Source: Oceanirhabdus sp. W0125-5 (GTDB lineage: Bacteria > Bacillota > Clostridia > Clostridiales > Clostridiaceae). Taken from it: 64,000 bases of DNA. Below are positions 51,872 to 61,242 of the stretch, piece after piece; the first letter of the stretch is position 1, and each line of letters starts with the position of its first letter. The position numbers and the translations under genes were made by a program. The stretch spans positions 2,080,001-2,144,000 of the forward strand of contig NZ_CP115913.1 of the NCBI RefSeq assembly GCF_027938815.1. Reading direction: 5' to 3'. The notes beneath the pieces were generated by a model. It was not told where the DNA came from. It was given only the letters and a program-made list of their open reading frames with translations, and searched no databases.

Positions 51872-53296
51872 ATGAGAAATGGCAATGACTCATATCTACA
51901 AGAGCAAAATGGTAAATTGAATGTATTCGTGTATATCGGAGATAGAGCAAAACCGTTTAAAGGAGCAAAAGTAGAAATTAAGAAAATAACGGAAAATAGA
52001 GAACTTAATATTGGAACCCTTGAAACTGATGATTCAGGTAAAACAAAAAGCATTGAACTTTCTGCACCCAATAAACAATATTCTATAGAACCAGGAGACG
52101 TAATACCTTATTCTTTGTATTCTATAGAAGTAAGAGCAGATAAATATAAGACTGTTAGAATTAAAGGAATACGTATTTTACCAGATTCAGAAGCAATACA
52201 AGAAGTTAAACTCACTTCTATTGAAGACAGTAATGATAGGAGCCAAATAGAAGAAATAACAATTCCACCAAACAGATTATACGGAAATTATCCACCTAAA
52301 ATTCCAGAAGAGATTACATTTTTAATGGGTACGGAGGGCCCGTATTTAGAAATGCTACCTCCAATTACTAAGATCCCAAAAGAGATTATTGTACATGAAG
52401 GATCTCCGTACAACAACTCTTCAATAAATTACCCTGTAGCTTTTACAGATTATATAAAAAATGTACTTGCTAATGAAATTTTGTCCTCATGGCCCATAGA
52501 AGCAATTAAGGCTAATGCAATTGCTGTTATATCCTTTACGTTGAATAGGTATGCGACCGAGTTTTATAAACCTAAAATTTTTACTATAACAAATTCTACA
52601 GCTCATGATCAAAATTATGTGCATAACTCACCTACTTACGCAGAAATTAATAAAGTTGTTGATGAAATGTTTCTTACGTATATAAAAATGGAAAATGGAT
52701 ATCCATTGTTAGCTCAATATTGTGATGGGAAAAAAGTTAAAATCTCTGGGTTTCTATTTCAATGGGAAACTGTAAGACTTGCGATAAAAGATCAAATGGA
52801 TCATAAAGAAATTTTAGGGTATTTTTATAGTCACCTTAATTATAAAATAGCTGTTGCAGAAGGAATAGGTGAATATGAAACTTCATTTAAGGGGGATTTA
52901 TATAAAGGTGTGGATAAAATAGAAGCTGTAATAGAACTTCAAAAGAGTTTAAATGTTATTAGTAACAATTATCCAGCAATTATTAAATTAGACGAGGATG
53001 GAAAATTTGGTAACAAAACGGAGAAAGCTGTAAATACCTTTAAGAAAGTTTTTGGTTTAAAAACTAATGGTTATGTTGATAGAACTACGTGGTATAAGAT
53101 TTCACGTGTTAAGGTAGCGATTTTGGAGCTTGCAAAGGGACCTAATAGAAATAGTCCTACTATTTATTTTAATTATCCCCAAAATATGTTGCTAGAAAAT
53201 TCTCTTGTCCCATTAGTAAAATGGGTTCCAGTATGGATTCCTATTAAATATTATAAAAGAAATAATGATTTTTTTATTAAGGAAGTAGATTATTAG
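51872..53296 (+). CDS. SpoIID-like and peptidoglycan-binding domain protein
   Basis: 474 residues in three parts. Residues 10-115: a carboxypeptidase-regulatory-like beta sandwich (GKLNVFVYIGDRAKPFKGAKV). Residues 165-330: a SpoIID/LytB-like stretch (YPVAFTDYIKNVLANEILSSW, as FTDYIKNVLANEI and PIEAIKANAIAVISFTLNRY), the region that in SpoIID degrades or remodels glycan strands. Residues 345-415: a PG_binding_1 repeat (IEAVIELQKSLNVI, DEDGKFGNKTEKAVNTFKK). No signal peptide or TM, so it is cytosolic or mother-cell localised; a spore-cortex role is plausible. RBS AGGGAGG precedes ATG 51872. Monocistronic. Confidence 0.75.
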   Translation: MRNGNDSYLQEQNGKLNVFVYIGDRAKPFKGAKVEIKKITENRELNIGTLETDDSGKTKSIELSAPNKQYSIEPGDVIPYSLYSIEVRADKYKTVRIKGIRILPDSEAIQEVKLTSIEDSNDRSQIEEITIPPNRLYGNYPPKIPEEITFLMGTEGPYLEMLPPITKIPKEIIVHEGSPYNNSSINYPVAFTDYIKNVLANEILSSWPIEAIKANAIAVISFTLNRYATEFYKPKIFTITNSTAHDQNYVHNSPTYAEINKVVDEMFLTYIKMENGYPLLAQYCDGKKVKISGFLFQWETVRLAIKDQMDHKEILGYFYSHLNYKIAVAEGIGEYETSFKGDLYKGVDKIEAVIELQKSLNVISNNYPAIIKLDEDGKFGNKTEKAVNTFKKVFGLKTNGYVDRTTWYKISRVKVAILELAKGPNRNSPTIYFNYPQNMLLENSLVPLVKWVPVWIPIKYYKRNNDFFIKEVDY

Positions 53297-53635
53297 TGAA
53301 AAGCTTTTTATGAAGGAACAAAATTATTCCCGTGATAAAATAATATCTTGCTGTAGAGTTTTTAAAGAGTATAGAACCAAGGAGTAAGTAATTCCTAAAT
53401 ATGGAAAATTTTAAAATAGGCCATACTATAGTGGTGGAAGATTTTGTGTGCAGTGCTGAATAATTAAACTATCAAAAGTATTGAGAAAGTATCAAAAACA
53501 TCTGAAACAGCAGGAATTGTACGTAAATTAGTTTTAGATGCAGAGAGTGCTTTAAATGTAAAAAAAATATTTTTTATGTAGTAAAGTGGTAACATTGATG
53601 ATATAATTTATTATGTTGTAATTTAATATTGGCTT
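53297..53635 (+). other. 339-bp non-coding stretch before the riboswitch
   Basis: No gene is supported. An open frame at 53468-53581 (reading SIEKVSKTSETAGIVRKL..) has protein-like composition but no start codon or RBS, so it looks like decayed coding sequence. Confidence 0.5.
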
Positions 53636-53815
53636 TTAAGGTGTTCCTTATATTATGTATAGGGAATGAAAAGGGAAAACGGTTAGAATCCGTTGCAGCC
53701 CCCGCTACTGTAATTGATGATAAATAAAGTAGTTATATCCACTGGCTTTGGCTGGGAAGGAAACTTTATTTAAGTGATTCATAAGTCAGGAAACCTGCCT
53801 TTTAAAGCACCATAA
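53636..53815 (+). promoter_or_regulatory. cobalamin riboswitch
   Basis: Contains the conserved blocks in order: AGGGAA (53661), GTTGCAGCCCCCGCTACTG (53693-53710), CCACTGGC, GGGAAGG, and AGTCAGGAAACCTGCCT (53784-53800), with GGTG (53640) pairing CACC (53808-53811) as P1. It binds adenosylcobalamin and should shut off the transporter operon when the cofactor is abundant. The expression platform is the terminator at 53898. Confidence 0.95.
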
Positions 53816-53897
53816 AATAAGCCTTCGGAGGGAAGGAGAGTGGTACATTATCAGAGAAGCTATAGGTTTATTTGTAGCGTGATATATGTATGTTTAT

Positions 53898-53928
53898 AAT
53901 CCCAAGTGAAGTTTGGGATTTTTTTATT
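53898..53928 (+). terminator. riboswitch expression-platform terminator
   Basis: AATCCCAA / TTGGGATT, 8-bp stem with 7-nt loop, then TTTTT. Sits between the riboswitch and the start of btuF-like gene, so transcription attenuation is likely. Confidence 0.85.
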
Positions 53929-53957
53929 TTTAAAATCAAATGAGGAGTGAAAGGGCA

Positions 53958-55004
53958 ATGAAAAAAATAGTATCAGTTTTATTAACTATGTTACTAGTGT
54001 TAGGAGTTTTTAGTGGTTGCAGCAATAAGAATAATGAAGTAAATAATAATAAAACATCTGTAGAAAATAGTAATTCTGTAGAGAAAAAAGAAACAAGCTC
54101 TCAGGAGTCATTTAAAGTACCTGAATACATTATCAATGAAACAGAAGATTCAATAACGTATAAAGATCCTTTAGGAAATGAGAATACTTTTAAAAAAAAT
54201 CCAGAAAGAGTAATTGTACTTCATAGTTCATTTATTGATTTATGGTATTTAGCAGGCGGAGAAGCAATTGCTAGATGCTCAGGTAGTACTAATGTCCCTG
54301 AAGAAGCAACTGATGTTGAACAAATAGGAAGTGCATTTAGTCCTAACTTAGAGAAGATTATAGCTTTAAAACCAGATTTAGTTATTTTGAGTTCAGTAAC
54401 AAGTAAGCAAGCTGAGTTGAAGGATGCACTTAAAGAGAATAATATACAAGCTTTATATTTAAATACAAGCTATAAACCATATGAAAGCTTTATCGATACT
54501 CTTTATCTTTTCACAAGATTAACAGATAAGAAAGAAATATTTGATACAAAAATTGAAGATATAAGAAATAATGTAGAAGCAATAAAAGATAAAGTTAAAA
54601 ATGAGGAAAAACCAAAGGTTGCAATTTTATTTAGCTCAACTCGTTCAGTAAGTACAGAGCTTCCAACATCTTTAACAGGTGAAATTGTAGATATGCTTTA
54701 TGGTGATAATATAGTTAAAGGTGCTCAAGTAGAAGGAGCAACAAAGGTGGACTTTAGCATAGAGAGAATTATTGAGAGTGATCCAGATATTATTTTTATA
54801 ACAACAATGGGAGATTTAGAAAAGGTTAATAAGAGAATTAAAGATGATATAGAATCTAATGAAGCTTGGGCATCATTAAGAGCAGTAAAAGAAGGAAGGA
54901 TTTATTATCTTCCTAAGGAGTTATTCACATATAAGCCAAATGCAAAATATCCAGAAGCTGTACAATATATAGCTGAATTATTATATCCTGAGGTGTTTAA
55001 ATAA
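53958..55004 (+). CDS. btuF: corrinoid ABC transporter substrate-binding lipoprotein
   Basis: 348 residues. Signal with lipobox (VLGVFSGC), then a TroA/BtuF-type helical-backbone receptor: ERVIVLHSSFIDLWYLAGGEA, IGSAFSPNLEKIIALKPDLVI, DFSIERIIESDPDIIFITT, WASLRAVKEGRIYYLP. The class covers both B12 and ferric siderophores; the upstream cobalamin riboswitch argues for corrinoid. Start ATG 53958 (GGAGTGA upstream); ATG 53940 overlaps that RBS. Overlaps the permease gene by TAATG. Confidence 0.9.
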   Translation: MKKIVSVLLTMLLVLGVFSGCSNKNNEVNNNKTSVENSNSVEKKETSSQESFKVPEYIINETEDSITYKDPLGNENTFKKNPERVIVLHSSFIDLWYLAGGEAIARCSGSTNVPEEATDVEQIGSAFSPNLEKIIALKPDLVILSSVTSKQAELKDALKENNIQALYLNTSYKPYESFIDTLYLFTRLTDKKEIFDTKIEDIRNNVEAIKDKVKNEEKPKVAILFSSTRSVSTELPTSLTGEIVDMLYGDNIVKGAQVEGATKVDFSIERIIESDPDIIFITTMGDLEKVNKRIKDDIESNEAWASLRAVKEGRIYYLPKELFTYKPNAKYPEAVQYIAELLYPEVFK

Positions 55005-56062
55005 TGAAATTAGCATTAGATAAACCTGAAGAGGAAAGAACCAGCACTTCTTGGGAAATGTTAAGAAAGCAGAGAAGTTATAAATTAGGAGTATTGATTT
55101 CCCTCATTATACTTAGTGTTTTCTCAATACTTTTGAGTGTTAGCTTAGGAGCACTTAAAATTCCATTTGGGGATGTTATACACTGTATATTTAAAGATAC
55201 AGAAGGAATAAATAGGCAGATAATATGGAATGTTAGACTTCCAAGAACTTTAGTAGCTGCACTGGTTGGGATGAGTTTATCTGTTGCAGGGGCAATTCTT
55301 CAGGGGGTTATGAGAAATCCCCTTGCTTCCCCTAATATTATTGGAGTATCTTCAGGTGCAGGACTAGCAGCAGTAACAATACTTATTTTATTTCCAAGCT
55401 ATTATTATTTAGTGCCACCAGTAGCTTTTATTGGAGCATTAACTTCAACATTACTTATATATATTCTAGCTTGGAAAGGGGGAATTAAACCTCTTAGAAT
55501 GATATTAGCAGGTGTTGCGGTATCTTCTTTCTTAAGTGCTGGAATAAATACTCTTATGATTTTTTTCCCAGATAGAGTCCATGGAGTAATAACTTTTATG
55601 GTAGGAGGACTTGCAGCTAAGAGTTGGGTTCATTTAAGAGTAATGTGGCCATATGCTTTGTTTGGAATAATTGTAGCATGTATTTTTTCAAATAAATTAA
55701 ATATTTTAATGCTTGGAGATGAAATTGCTGTTAGTTTGGGATTAAAGGTAGAGAAAATTAGATTATCTTTTATTGCTATAGCGGCATTACTAGCTGCTAA
55801 TGCAGTAAGTATGGTTGGATTACTTGGATTTGTAGGGCTTATTGTGCCGCATATAGCTAGAATTATTATAGGATCTGACTATAGATATCTTTTTCCTGCA
55901 AGTGCATTAATGGGAATATCATTATTAGTTCTTTGTGATACATTAGCCAGAACCATAATGGATCCAATTGAAATTCCAGTAGGGATAATTATGGCATTAT
56001 TAGGTGCCCCTTTCTTCCTTTACTTATTGAGAGGAGGACTGAAGACTCGTGTTAGAGGTTAA
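55004..56062 (+). CDS. btuC: corrinoid ABC transporter permease
   Basis: 352 residues, FecCD/BtuC family, about ten TM. Hallmarks are IWNVRLPRTLVAALVGMSLSVAGAILQGVMRNPLA (as RLPRTLVAALVG, GAILQGVMRNPLA), GVSSGAGLAA, GVAVSSFLSA and GLLGFVGLIVPHIARIIIG (as FVGLIVPHIAR). It forms the import channel. Overlaps both neighbours (1 and 14 bp), a tightly coupled operon. Confidence 0.92.
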   Translation: MKLALDKPEEERTSTSWEMLRKQRSYKLGVLISLIILSVFSILLSVSLGALKIPFGDVIHCIFKDTEGINRQIIWNVRLPRTLVAALVGMSLSVAGAILQGVMRNPLASPNIIGVSSGAGLAAVTILILFPSYYYLVPPVAFIGALTSTLLIYILAWKGGIKPLRMILAGVAVSSFLSAGINTLMIFFPDRVHGVITFMVGGLAAKSWVHLRVMWPYALFGIIVACIFSNKLNILMLGDEIAVSLGLKVEKIRLSFIAIAALLAANAVSMVGLLGFVGLIVPHIARIIIGSDYRYLFPASALMGISLLVLCDTLARTIMDPIEIPVGIIMALLGAPFFLYLLRGGLKTRVRG

Positions 56063-56825
56063 TAATTTAACTTTAGCTTATGATAATAATGTGATAGTTG
56101 ATGATATGAATTTTAAAATTGAAAAAGGAAAAATAATATCTTTAATAGGGGCTAATGGATGTGGTAAGTCCACTCTTTTAAAATCATTATCAAGGAATTT
56201 AAAACCTAAGAAGGGTGCAGTATATTTAGATGGCGAAGCTTTAGTGAAAATGGATACAAAGCTTTTAGCAAAAAGAATGTCAATTTTACCGCAAATGCCA
56301 AAAGCACCAGATGATTTTACAGCAAGAGATTTAGTTTCATTTGGTAGATATCCATATACAGGTATTTCAGGTAAGTTATCAAAGAAGGACTTAGAGGTAG
56401 TAGATTGGGCTATTAAGGAAACAAAAATGAATCATCTTCAGCATAGACAGGTTATGACCCTTTCAGGTGGAGAAAGACAAAGAGCATGGATAGCCTTAGC
56501 ATTAGCGCAACAGCCAGAAGTATTAATGTTGGATGAACCAACAACTTTTCTTGACATATGCTATCAATATGAGGTTTTAGAGCTTATTAATAGGTTAAAT
56601 AAAGAGTTTGGAATAACCATAATTATGGTACTTCATGATTTGAATCAGGCAGCTAGATATTCTCATGAGATAATTGTTATGAAAGATAAAAACATATATA
56701 AACGAGGAAAACCAAAGGATATTATTAATGAAGATTTACTCAAAGATGTGTTCAACTTAAAAGCAAAGATATTTTATGATGAAGAAAATGATTCACCTTA
56801 TTTTTTACCTTTAGGAATAGTATAA
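56049..56825 (+). CDS. btuD: corrinoid ABC transporter ATPase
   Basis: 258 residues, FecE/BtuD class. Walker A GANGCGKSTLLKSL (about residues 35-48), Q-loop LPQMPKAP, signature LSGGERQRAWIALALAQ, Walker B VLMLDEPTTFLD, H-loop VLHDLNQAARYS. Start GTG 56049 lies 11 bases after GAGGAGGA inside btuC. Last gene of the riboswitch-controlled operon; a long hairpin follows. Confidence 0.93.
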   Translation: MLEVNNLTLAYDNNVIVDDMNFKIEKGKIISLIGANGCGKSTLLKSLSRNLKPKKGAVYLDGEALVKMDTKLLAKRMSILPQMPKAPDDFTARDLVSFGRYPYTGISGKLSKKDLEVVDWAIKETKMNHLQHRQVMTLSGGERQRAWIALALAQQPEVLMLDEPTTFLDICYQYEVLELINRLNKEFGITIIMVLHDLNQAARYSHEIIVMKDKNIYKRGKPKDIINEDLLKDVFNLKAKIFYDEENDSPYFLPLGIV

Positions 56826-56834
56826 ATAAAAAAG

Positions 56835-56876
56835 GTGTGAACTTAAGATATTATATCTAAAGTTCACACTCTTTTT
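56835..56876 (+). terminator. terminator of the corrinoid transporter operon
   Basis: GTGTGAACTT..AGATAT / ATATCT..AAGTTCACAC, a stem of about 17 bp with one internal A-A mismatch, followed by CTTTTT. Confidence 0.92.
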
Positions 56877-56944
56877 CTATGTTAAAATGCAATTCATATT
56901 TTTATTAATTTCAAATCTATTGAAAATACAGTTAAATAATTGAG

Positions 56945-58393
56945 TTATTTCAAGCTTTTCAAAACACTTAGCAAATAATCCCAACCTCTGTCTACTGAAC
57001 TAATTTCTACCCATTCATTAGGTGTGTGAACATCATGTAAATTTGGTCCAAATGAAATCATATCCATTCTTTCTCCAAATTTTCCTCCAAAAAGACCGCA
57101 CTCTAAACCAGCATGAATTGCAGATATGTTTGGTTTGTTTCCGTACATGTTTTCATATACAGATACCATACGATCTCTTAGTTTAGAGTTTTCTTTATAT
57201 TGCCATGCTGGGTAAGCTGATTGATATTCTACTGATGCACCAAGTAAATTGCATAGGGCATCTCCTCTTTTTGCGATTTCCCATTTTCGGCTTTCTACTG
57301 AGCTTCTTATAGCACTAACAAAGGTGATTTTACTATCACTTGAAACACATACACCTATGTTTGTTGAACTTTCAACAAGTCCATCTATTTGCATGCTCAT
57401 TGATTGAATGCCATTAGGTATAAGAAGAAGCATATCAATAATTTTATTTGTTGACTCTATAGTAAAGGCATCTGTTACATCAACATTTTTGAATGATATT
57501 TGAATACCATTATCAGATGCAGAAAGTTCTTTTTTAAATATATTATCATAGTCATTAATAATTTCTACTGCTTTATCAATGTTGTTCTCATTAATTATGA
57601 TTGTGCAATCGCATTCTCTTGGGATTGCGTTCATCTTAGAACCACCATTAATATTATTTATTCTAACTTTCATCTCTTTACGTAAATCATTAAGGATTCT
57701 AGAAATAAGCTTATTAGAGTTTCCTCTTTCTTTATTGATGTCCATACCGGAGTGGCCACCTTTAAGTCCTCTTATCTCAATTTTAATACCTTTTCCTTGT
57801 ACATTTTCTCTATTTCCATCAAGTTCAATAACCTGTCTTACTCCACCAGCGCAACTTACTAATAGTGTTCCTTCTTCTTCTGAATCAATATTAATAAGCA
57901 TATTTCCTTTTATACTATCTGGATTTAAGGCTAAGGCTCCATCCATTCCAGTCTCTTCCTCTGTTGTGAAAAGTAGCTCTAGTTCTGGATGCTCTACATT
58001 CTCATCATCTAAAAGAGCGAGACCATAGGCTACAGCAATACCATTATCAGCTCCTAAAGTTGTTCCATCGGCTCTTAATTTATTTCCTTCAACAATAAAT
58101 TTTATAGGATCTTTTTCAAAATCATGTTTAGTTCCTTTGTTTTTTTCACAAACCATATCCATATGACCTTGTATAACTACGCCAGGAGAATTTTCATATC
58201 CTTTTGTTGCAGGCTTTTTAATTATGATGTTTAAAGCCTCATCTTGAATAACTTCAAGTTCTCTATCTAGTGCATATGTAACTAACCAATCAGAAATTGC
58301 TTTTTCATTGCCTGAACCTCTAGGTATTTCATTCATTTTTTTAAAAATTTCAAAGACATTATAACTCTTAAGTCCATTTAAATTTTCTAACAT
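56945..58393 (-). CDS. pepD: aminoacyl-histidine dipeptidase (M20)
   Basis: 482 residues, PepD/M20 family, cytosolic. Metal ligands: GHMDMV (His and Asp), GADNGIAV (bridging Asp), TEEETGMDGA (catalytic/metal Glu), IDSEEEG (Asp) and the C-terminal IHAGLECGLFGG (His). It hydrolyses Xaa-His and a range of other dipeptides. ATG 58393 follows AGAGGTG by 7 bases (minus strand); GTG 58402 overlaps the RBS. Divergent from the OPT peptide transporter gene across 377 bp, a sensible pairing for peptide use. Confidence 0.92.
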   Translation of the reverse strand: MLENLNGLKSYNVFEIFKKMNEIPRGSGNEKAISDWLVTYALDRELEVIQDEALNIIIKKPATKGYENSPGVVIQGHMDMVCEKNKGTKHDFEKDPIKFIVEGNKLRADGTTLGADNGIAVAYGLALLDDENVEHPELELLFTTEEETGMDGALALNPDSIKGNMLINIDSEEEGTLLVSCAGGVRQVIELDGNRENVQGKGIKIEIRGLKGGHSGMDINKERGNSNKLISRILNDLRKEMKVRINNINGGSKMNAIPRECDCTIIINENNIDKAVEIINDYDNIFKKELSASDNGIQISFKNVDVTDAFTIESTNKIIDMLLLIPNGIQSMSMQIDGLVESSTNIGVCVSSDSKITFVSAIRSSVESRKWEIAKRGDALCNLLGASVEYQSAYPAWQYKENSKLRDRMVSVYENMYGNKPNISAIHAGLECGLFGGKFGERMDMISFGPNLHDVHTPNEWVEISSVDRGWDYLLSVLKSLK

Positions 58394-58770
58394 AGTTAAC
58401 ACCTCTAGTAAATTATTTTGTAACTATTATGCTACTACTCCATATGGATTTTTAAAAATATTTAATCACAAGATATATACGAAACAAATCCATAAAAGTT
58501 ATTTTGAATGTGATTAAATTAATTAGAAATGTATGCCAATAGTATACATATTTATTTAAACACAATTTAATGGATTGTCAATAGCTTAATAGAAAAGTTT
58601 TGAAATAATTTAGATACAATTAAACTTAATATAAAAATTCGTCTATATACGGAAAAAAAATGTAGATTTTTATTAATAGATATAGTATACTTGGCTTGAC
58701 AAGATAAAAGACGAAGTATTTTGTCGTTTTTGTTATTATTATTAGTTTTTATACTAAGGAGGAATACTTA
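58394..58770. other. 377-bp divergent promoter region pepD/OPT
   Basis: Extremely AT-rich with no gene. TTGACA at 58696-58701 on the plus strand is a candidate -35 for the OPT gene, but the -10 at proper spacing (TTTTGT) is poor; GACAA..TTGTC flanking this point is a 5-bp inverted repeat. No riboswitch or T-box features seen. Confidence 0.4.
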
Positions 58771-60699
58771 ATGGAAAAACAAAAGAAGCTTTCCCATACT
58801 GCTTATGGTGGATGTAAGGGTGAAGATTATGTACCTTTTGTCTCTTCTAAAACTGCAATGCCAGAGACAACTGCAATTTCATTAGCAATTGGTGTTTTGT
58901 TTGCAATTATTTTTGCTGCTGCTAACACTTACCTTGGAATTAAGGTTGGATTAACTATCGCTGCAGGTATCCCTGGAGCAATTTTAGGGACAGGCTTATT
59001 AAAAGCTGTTTTTAGAAGAAATAATATTTTAGAAGCAAATATGATAGCTTCTATGGCTGCTATGGGTGAGTCTATTTCTGGTGGTATCATATTCACATTA
59101 CCTGCAATCATCCTATGGGGAATGAAATTAGACTTACAAACTATAGTAATTGTAACTTGTTTAGGAGGTCTTTTAGGAGTATTCTTTGTAACTCCCCTAA
59201 GACAGTTCTTAATTGTTGAAGAACATGGTAAACTTTCTTACCCTGAAAGTATGGCTGCGGCAGAAGTGCTTGTTTCAGGTAGTGAAGGTGGAGATGGTTT
59301 CAAAACAGTTATGTTTGGATTAATTGGTGGAGCTATGTACAAGATGTTGGCTGGTGGAATCAGATTAATAGCTGAAGAACCAGAATGGGTTATAAAGCCA
59401 ATGCAAGGTACTATTTTTGGTTTTAACAATGTTGCATCTTTAATGGGTGTAGGATTTATCGTTGGATTAAGAGCATCAGTATATATGTTCGCAGGTTCAT
59501 TATTAGCTTGGCTTGGAATTATACCTTTAATTAAATACGTAGGTTCTGGACTAGCAGTTCCATTATTCCCATCTACAAAGTTAATTTCAGAAATGAATGC
59601 ATGGGAAATATGGAGTAAATATATTAGATATATCGGAGCAGGTGCTGTTGCAACAGGTGGTTTCATTAGCCTTGCAAAATCTACTCCAACTATTATAAAA
59701 TCATTTAAATCAGCTATGTCTGGTATCGGTGGTGGAGAAACTGGTACTGCAGAAAGACATAATTTAGATGCACCTATTACTTGGGTAATTGCATCAGCTA
59801 TTTTAGTTTTCGTACTAACTTTAGTATTACCTATTGCAAGCGTTAAGGTTGGATTCTTTGGGGCTATTATGATAATTGTTTTCTCATTCTTCTTCTCTGT
59901 TGTATCGGCAAGAATGGTTGGACTTATCGGAGCATCTAACAACCCAGTTTCTGGTATGACAATTGCAACATTATTATTTGCTACATCTATCTTAAAAGCT
60001 TGTGGATTCATAGGCGAAAAAGGTATGTTAGCGGCTATCATCGTTGGTGGTATAGTTTGTGTTGCTATAGCGGTTGCAGGTGGAACAGCTCAAAGTTTAA
60101 AAACTACTTATGTTATTGGTGGTACACCAAAGAATGTTCAGATTGGAATGTATCTTGCTTTAGCAGTTGCGTCTGTTGCTGCAGGTGCAGTAGTATTAAT
60201 GATTAACGATGTATATATAATAGGTTCAGCTGCAGCTCCAGCGCCACAGGCAGGATTAATGTCTATGGTTGTTAAAGGAGTTATGACTGGAGAACTTCCT
60301 TGGGCTTTAGTTACTGTAGGAGTTATTATCGCTGTATTCTGTGAACTTGCAAAACTTCCTATTCTTCCAATAGCTCTTGGATTATACTTACCAATTCACT
60401 TGAATGCAAGTATTTTAGTTGGTGGTATCGTTAGAGTATTCGTTGAGAAGAAATTCAAGAAGGAAGAAGAACAGCAAAAACTACAAGTTGAAAAAGGAAT
60501 TTTACTTGCTTCAGGTTTAGTTGCTGGAGATGCTTTAATGGGTATATTAATTGCTGCATTCACTACACTAGGTATAAATATTGCAGTATTTAAAGATTCA
60601 GCTATTGCACAAAGTAGTTTTGTTGCTGCAGTAGTATTTATGTTACTTGGATTATGGATTTATAAATATTCAACTAAAGTAACTGAAAAATCTTTATAA
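58771..60699 (+). CDS. OPT family oligopeptide transporter
   Basis: 642 residues, about 14-16 TM. Opens with YVPFVSSKTAMPETT and has the OPT signatures NTYLGIKVGLTIAAGIPGAILG (as LGIKVGLTIAAG), SIAAMGESISGGI-like MAAMGESISGGI, FFVTPLRQFLI, and the KLPILPIALGLYLPIHL end. Bacterial members import small peptides or metal chelates with protons. RBS AAGGAGG precedes ATG 58771. A PqqD-like gene follows 92 bp downstream, past a hairpin. Confidence 0.92.
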   Translation: MEKQKKLSHTAYGGCKGEDYVPFVSSKTAMPETTAISLAIGVLFAIIFAAANTYLGIKVGLTIAAGIPGAILGTGLLKAVFRRNNILEANMIASMAAMGESISGGIIFTLPAIILWGMKLDLQTIVIVTCLGGLLGVFFVTPLRQFLIVEEHGKLSYPESMAAAEVLVSGSEGGDGFKTVMFGLIGGAMYKMLAGGIRLIAEEPEWVIKPMQGTIFGFNNVASLMGVGFIVGLRASVYMFAGSLLAWLGIIPLIKYVGSGLAVPLFPSTKLISEMNAWEIWSKYIRYIGAGAVATGGFISLAKSTPTIIKSFKSAMSGIGGGETGTAERHNLDAPITWVIASAILVFVLTLVLPIASVKVGFFGAIMIIVFSFFFSVVSARMVGLIGASNNPVSGMTIATLLFATSILKACGFIGEKGMLAAIIVGGIVCVAIAVAGGTAQSLKTTYVIGGTPKNVQIGMYLALAVASVAAGAVVLMINDVYIIGSAAAPAPQAGLMSMVVKGVMTGELPWALVTVGVIIAVFCELAKLPILPIALGLYLPIHLNASILVGGIVRVFVEKKFKKEEEQQKLQVEKGILLASGLVAGDALMGILIAAFTTLGINIAVFKDSAIAQSSFVAAVVFMLLGLWIYKYSTKVTEKSL

Positions 60700-60732
60700 G
60701 CATAAATAAAATATTTTAATTAATAATAATAG

Positions 60733-60766
60733 ATAAGGGTTATAGAAATTTATAACCCTTATTTTA
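60733..60766 (+). terminator. hairpin between OPT gene and PqqD-like gene
   Basis: ATAAGGGTTATA / TATAACCCTTAT, 12-bp perfect stem, then TTTTA. It may partially separate the two genes. Confidence 0.85.
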
Positions 60767-60791
60767 AATTTTTATAAAGGTGATGACTAGC

Positions 60792-61142
60792 ATGTCTAAA
60801 AAAAATAAAGAAGATAATTTTTTATTATATATCCCTAAAATTAAACATGAAGATTGGGAAGTAAGAAGAGGAAAAGTTTATTTGATATTTCATCATGATA
60901 AAGATATCGAAAAATTTATAAGATGGCTTTTCAAGAAATCAACAGTTAGCGATATGGAACTTGATGAAAGAGGTAGTGCAGTATGGAAACTAATAGATGG
61001 TAAAAAGAATATTTATGAAATATCTAAAATTATGAGTGAAAAATTTGGTGATACTCCTGAAGATAGTCAACAGAGACTCATTATGTATATGAGATATCTT
61101 CTTAAAAAAGGCTGGATAGGAGTTGAAAAAGGACAACAATAA
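60792..61142 (+). CDS. PqqD-like protein
   Basis: 116 residues. The C-terminal 75 residues read as a PqqD/RRE winged fold: MELDERGSAVWKLIDGKKNIYEISKIMSEKFG (as LDERGSAVWKLIDG and IYEISKIM), then QRLIMYMRYLLKKGWIGV. PqqD-type domains bind RiPP leader peptides and hand them to radical SAM enzymes; neither a precursor nor a radical SAM gene is adjacent. ATG 60792 follows AAAGG by 11 bases; ATG 60783 is too near. It sits immediately after the OPT gene, so the link with peptide transport may be real. Confidence 0.82.
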   Translation: MSKKNKEDNFLLYIPKIKHEDWEVRRGKVYLIFHHDKDIEKFIRWLFKKSTVSDMELDERGSAVWKLIDGKKNIYEISKIMSEKFGDTPEDSQQRLIMYMRYLLKKGWIGVEKGQQ

Positions 61143-61174
61143 ACCTTCTTACATAGTAAGAGGGTTTATTTTTT
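61139..61174 (+). terminator. terminator of PqqD-like gene
   Basis: ATAAACCTTCTTAC / GTAAGAGGGTTTAT (one T-G pair), 3-nt loop, T run. The left arm overlaps the stop codon. Confidence 0.9.
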
Positions 61175-61242
61175 ACAATGGAGGTAATAGTAATTTAGTA
61201 CATATCAAGTACATATGAAGTAAAGCTGTAAATATCATATTG

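Noticed and set aside
53468-53581. Small protein gene upstream of the cobalamin riboswitch
   Set aside because: No start codon or RBS in the open frame; at most a decayed remnant.
59238-60041. 267-codon ORF antisense to the OPT transporter gene
   Set aside because: Long only because the codon bias of the sense gene avoids stops on the other strand; Pro/Ile/Ala-rich nonsense composition, no RBS.
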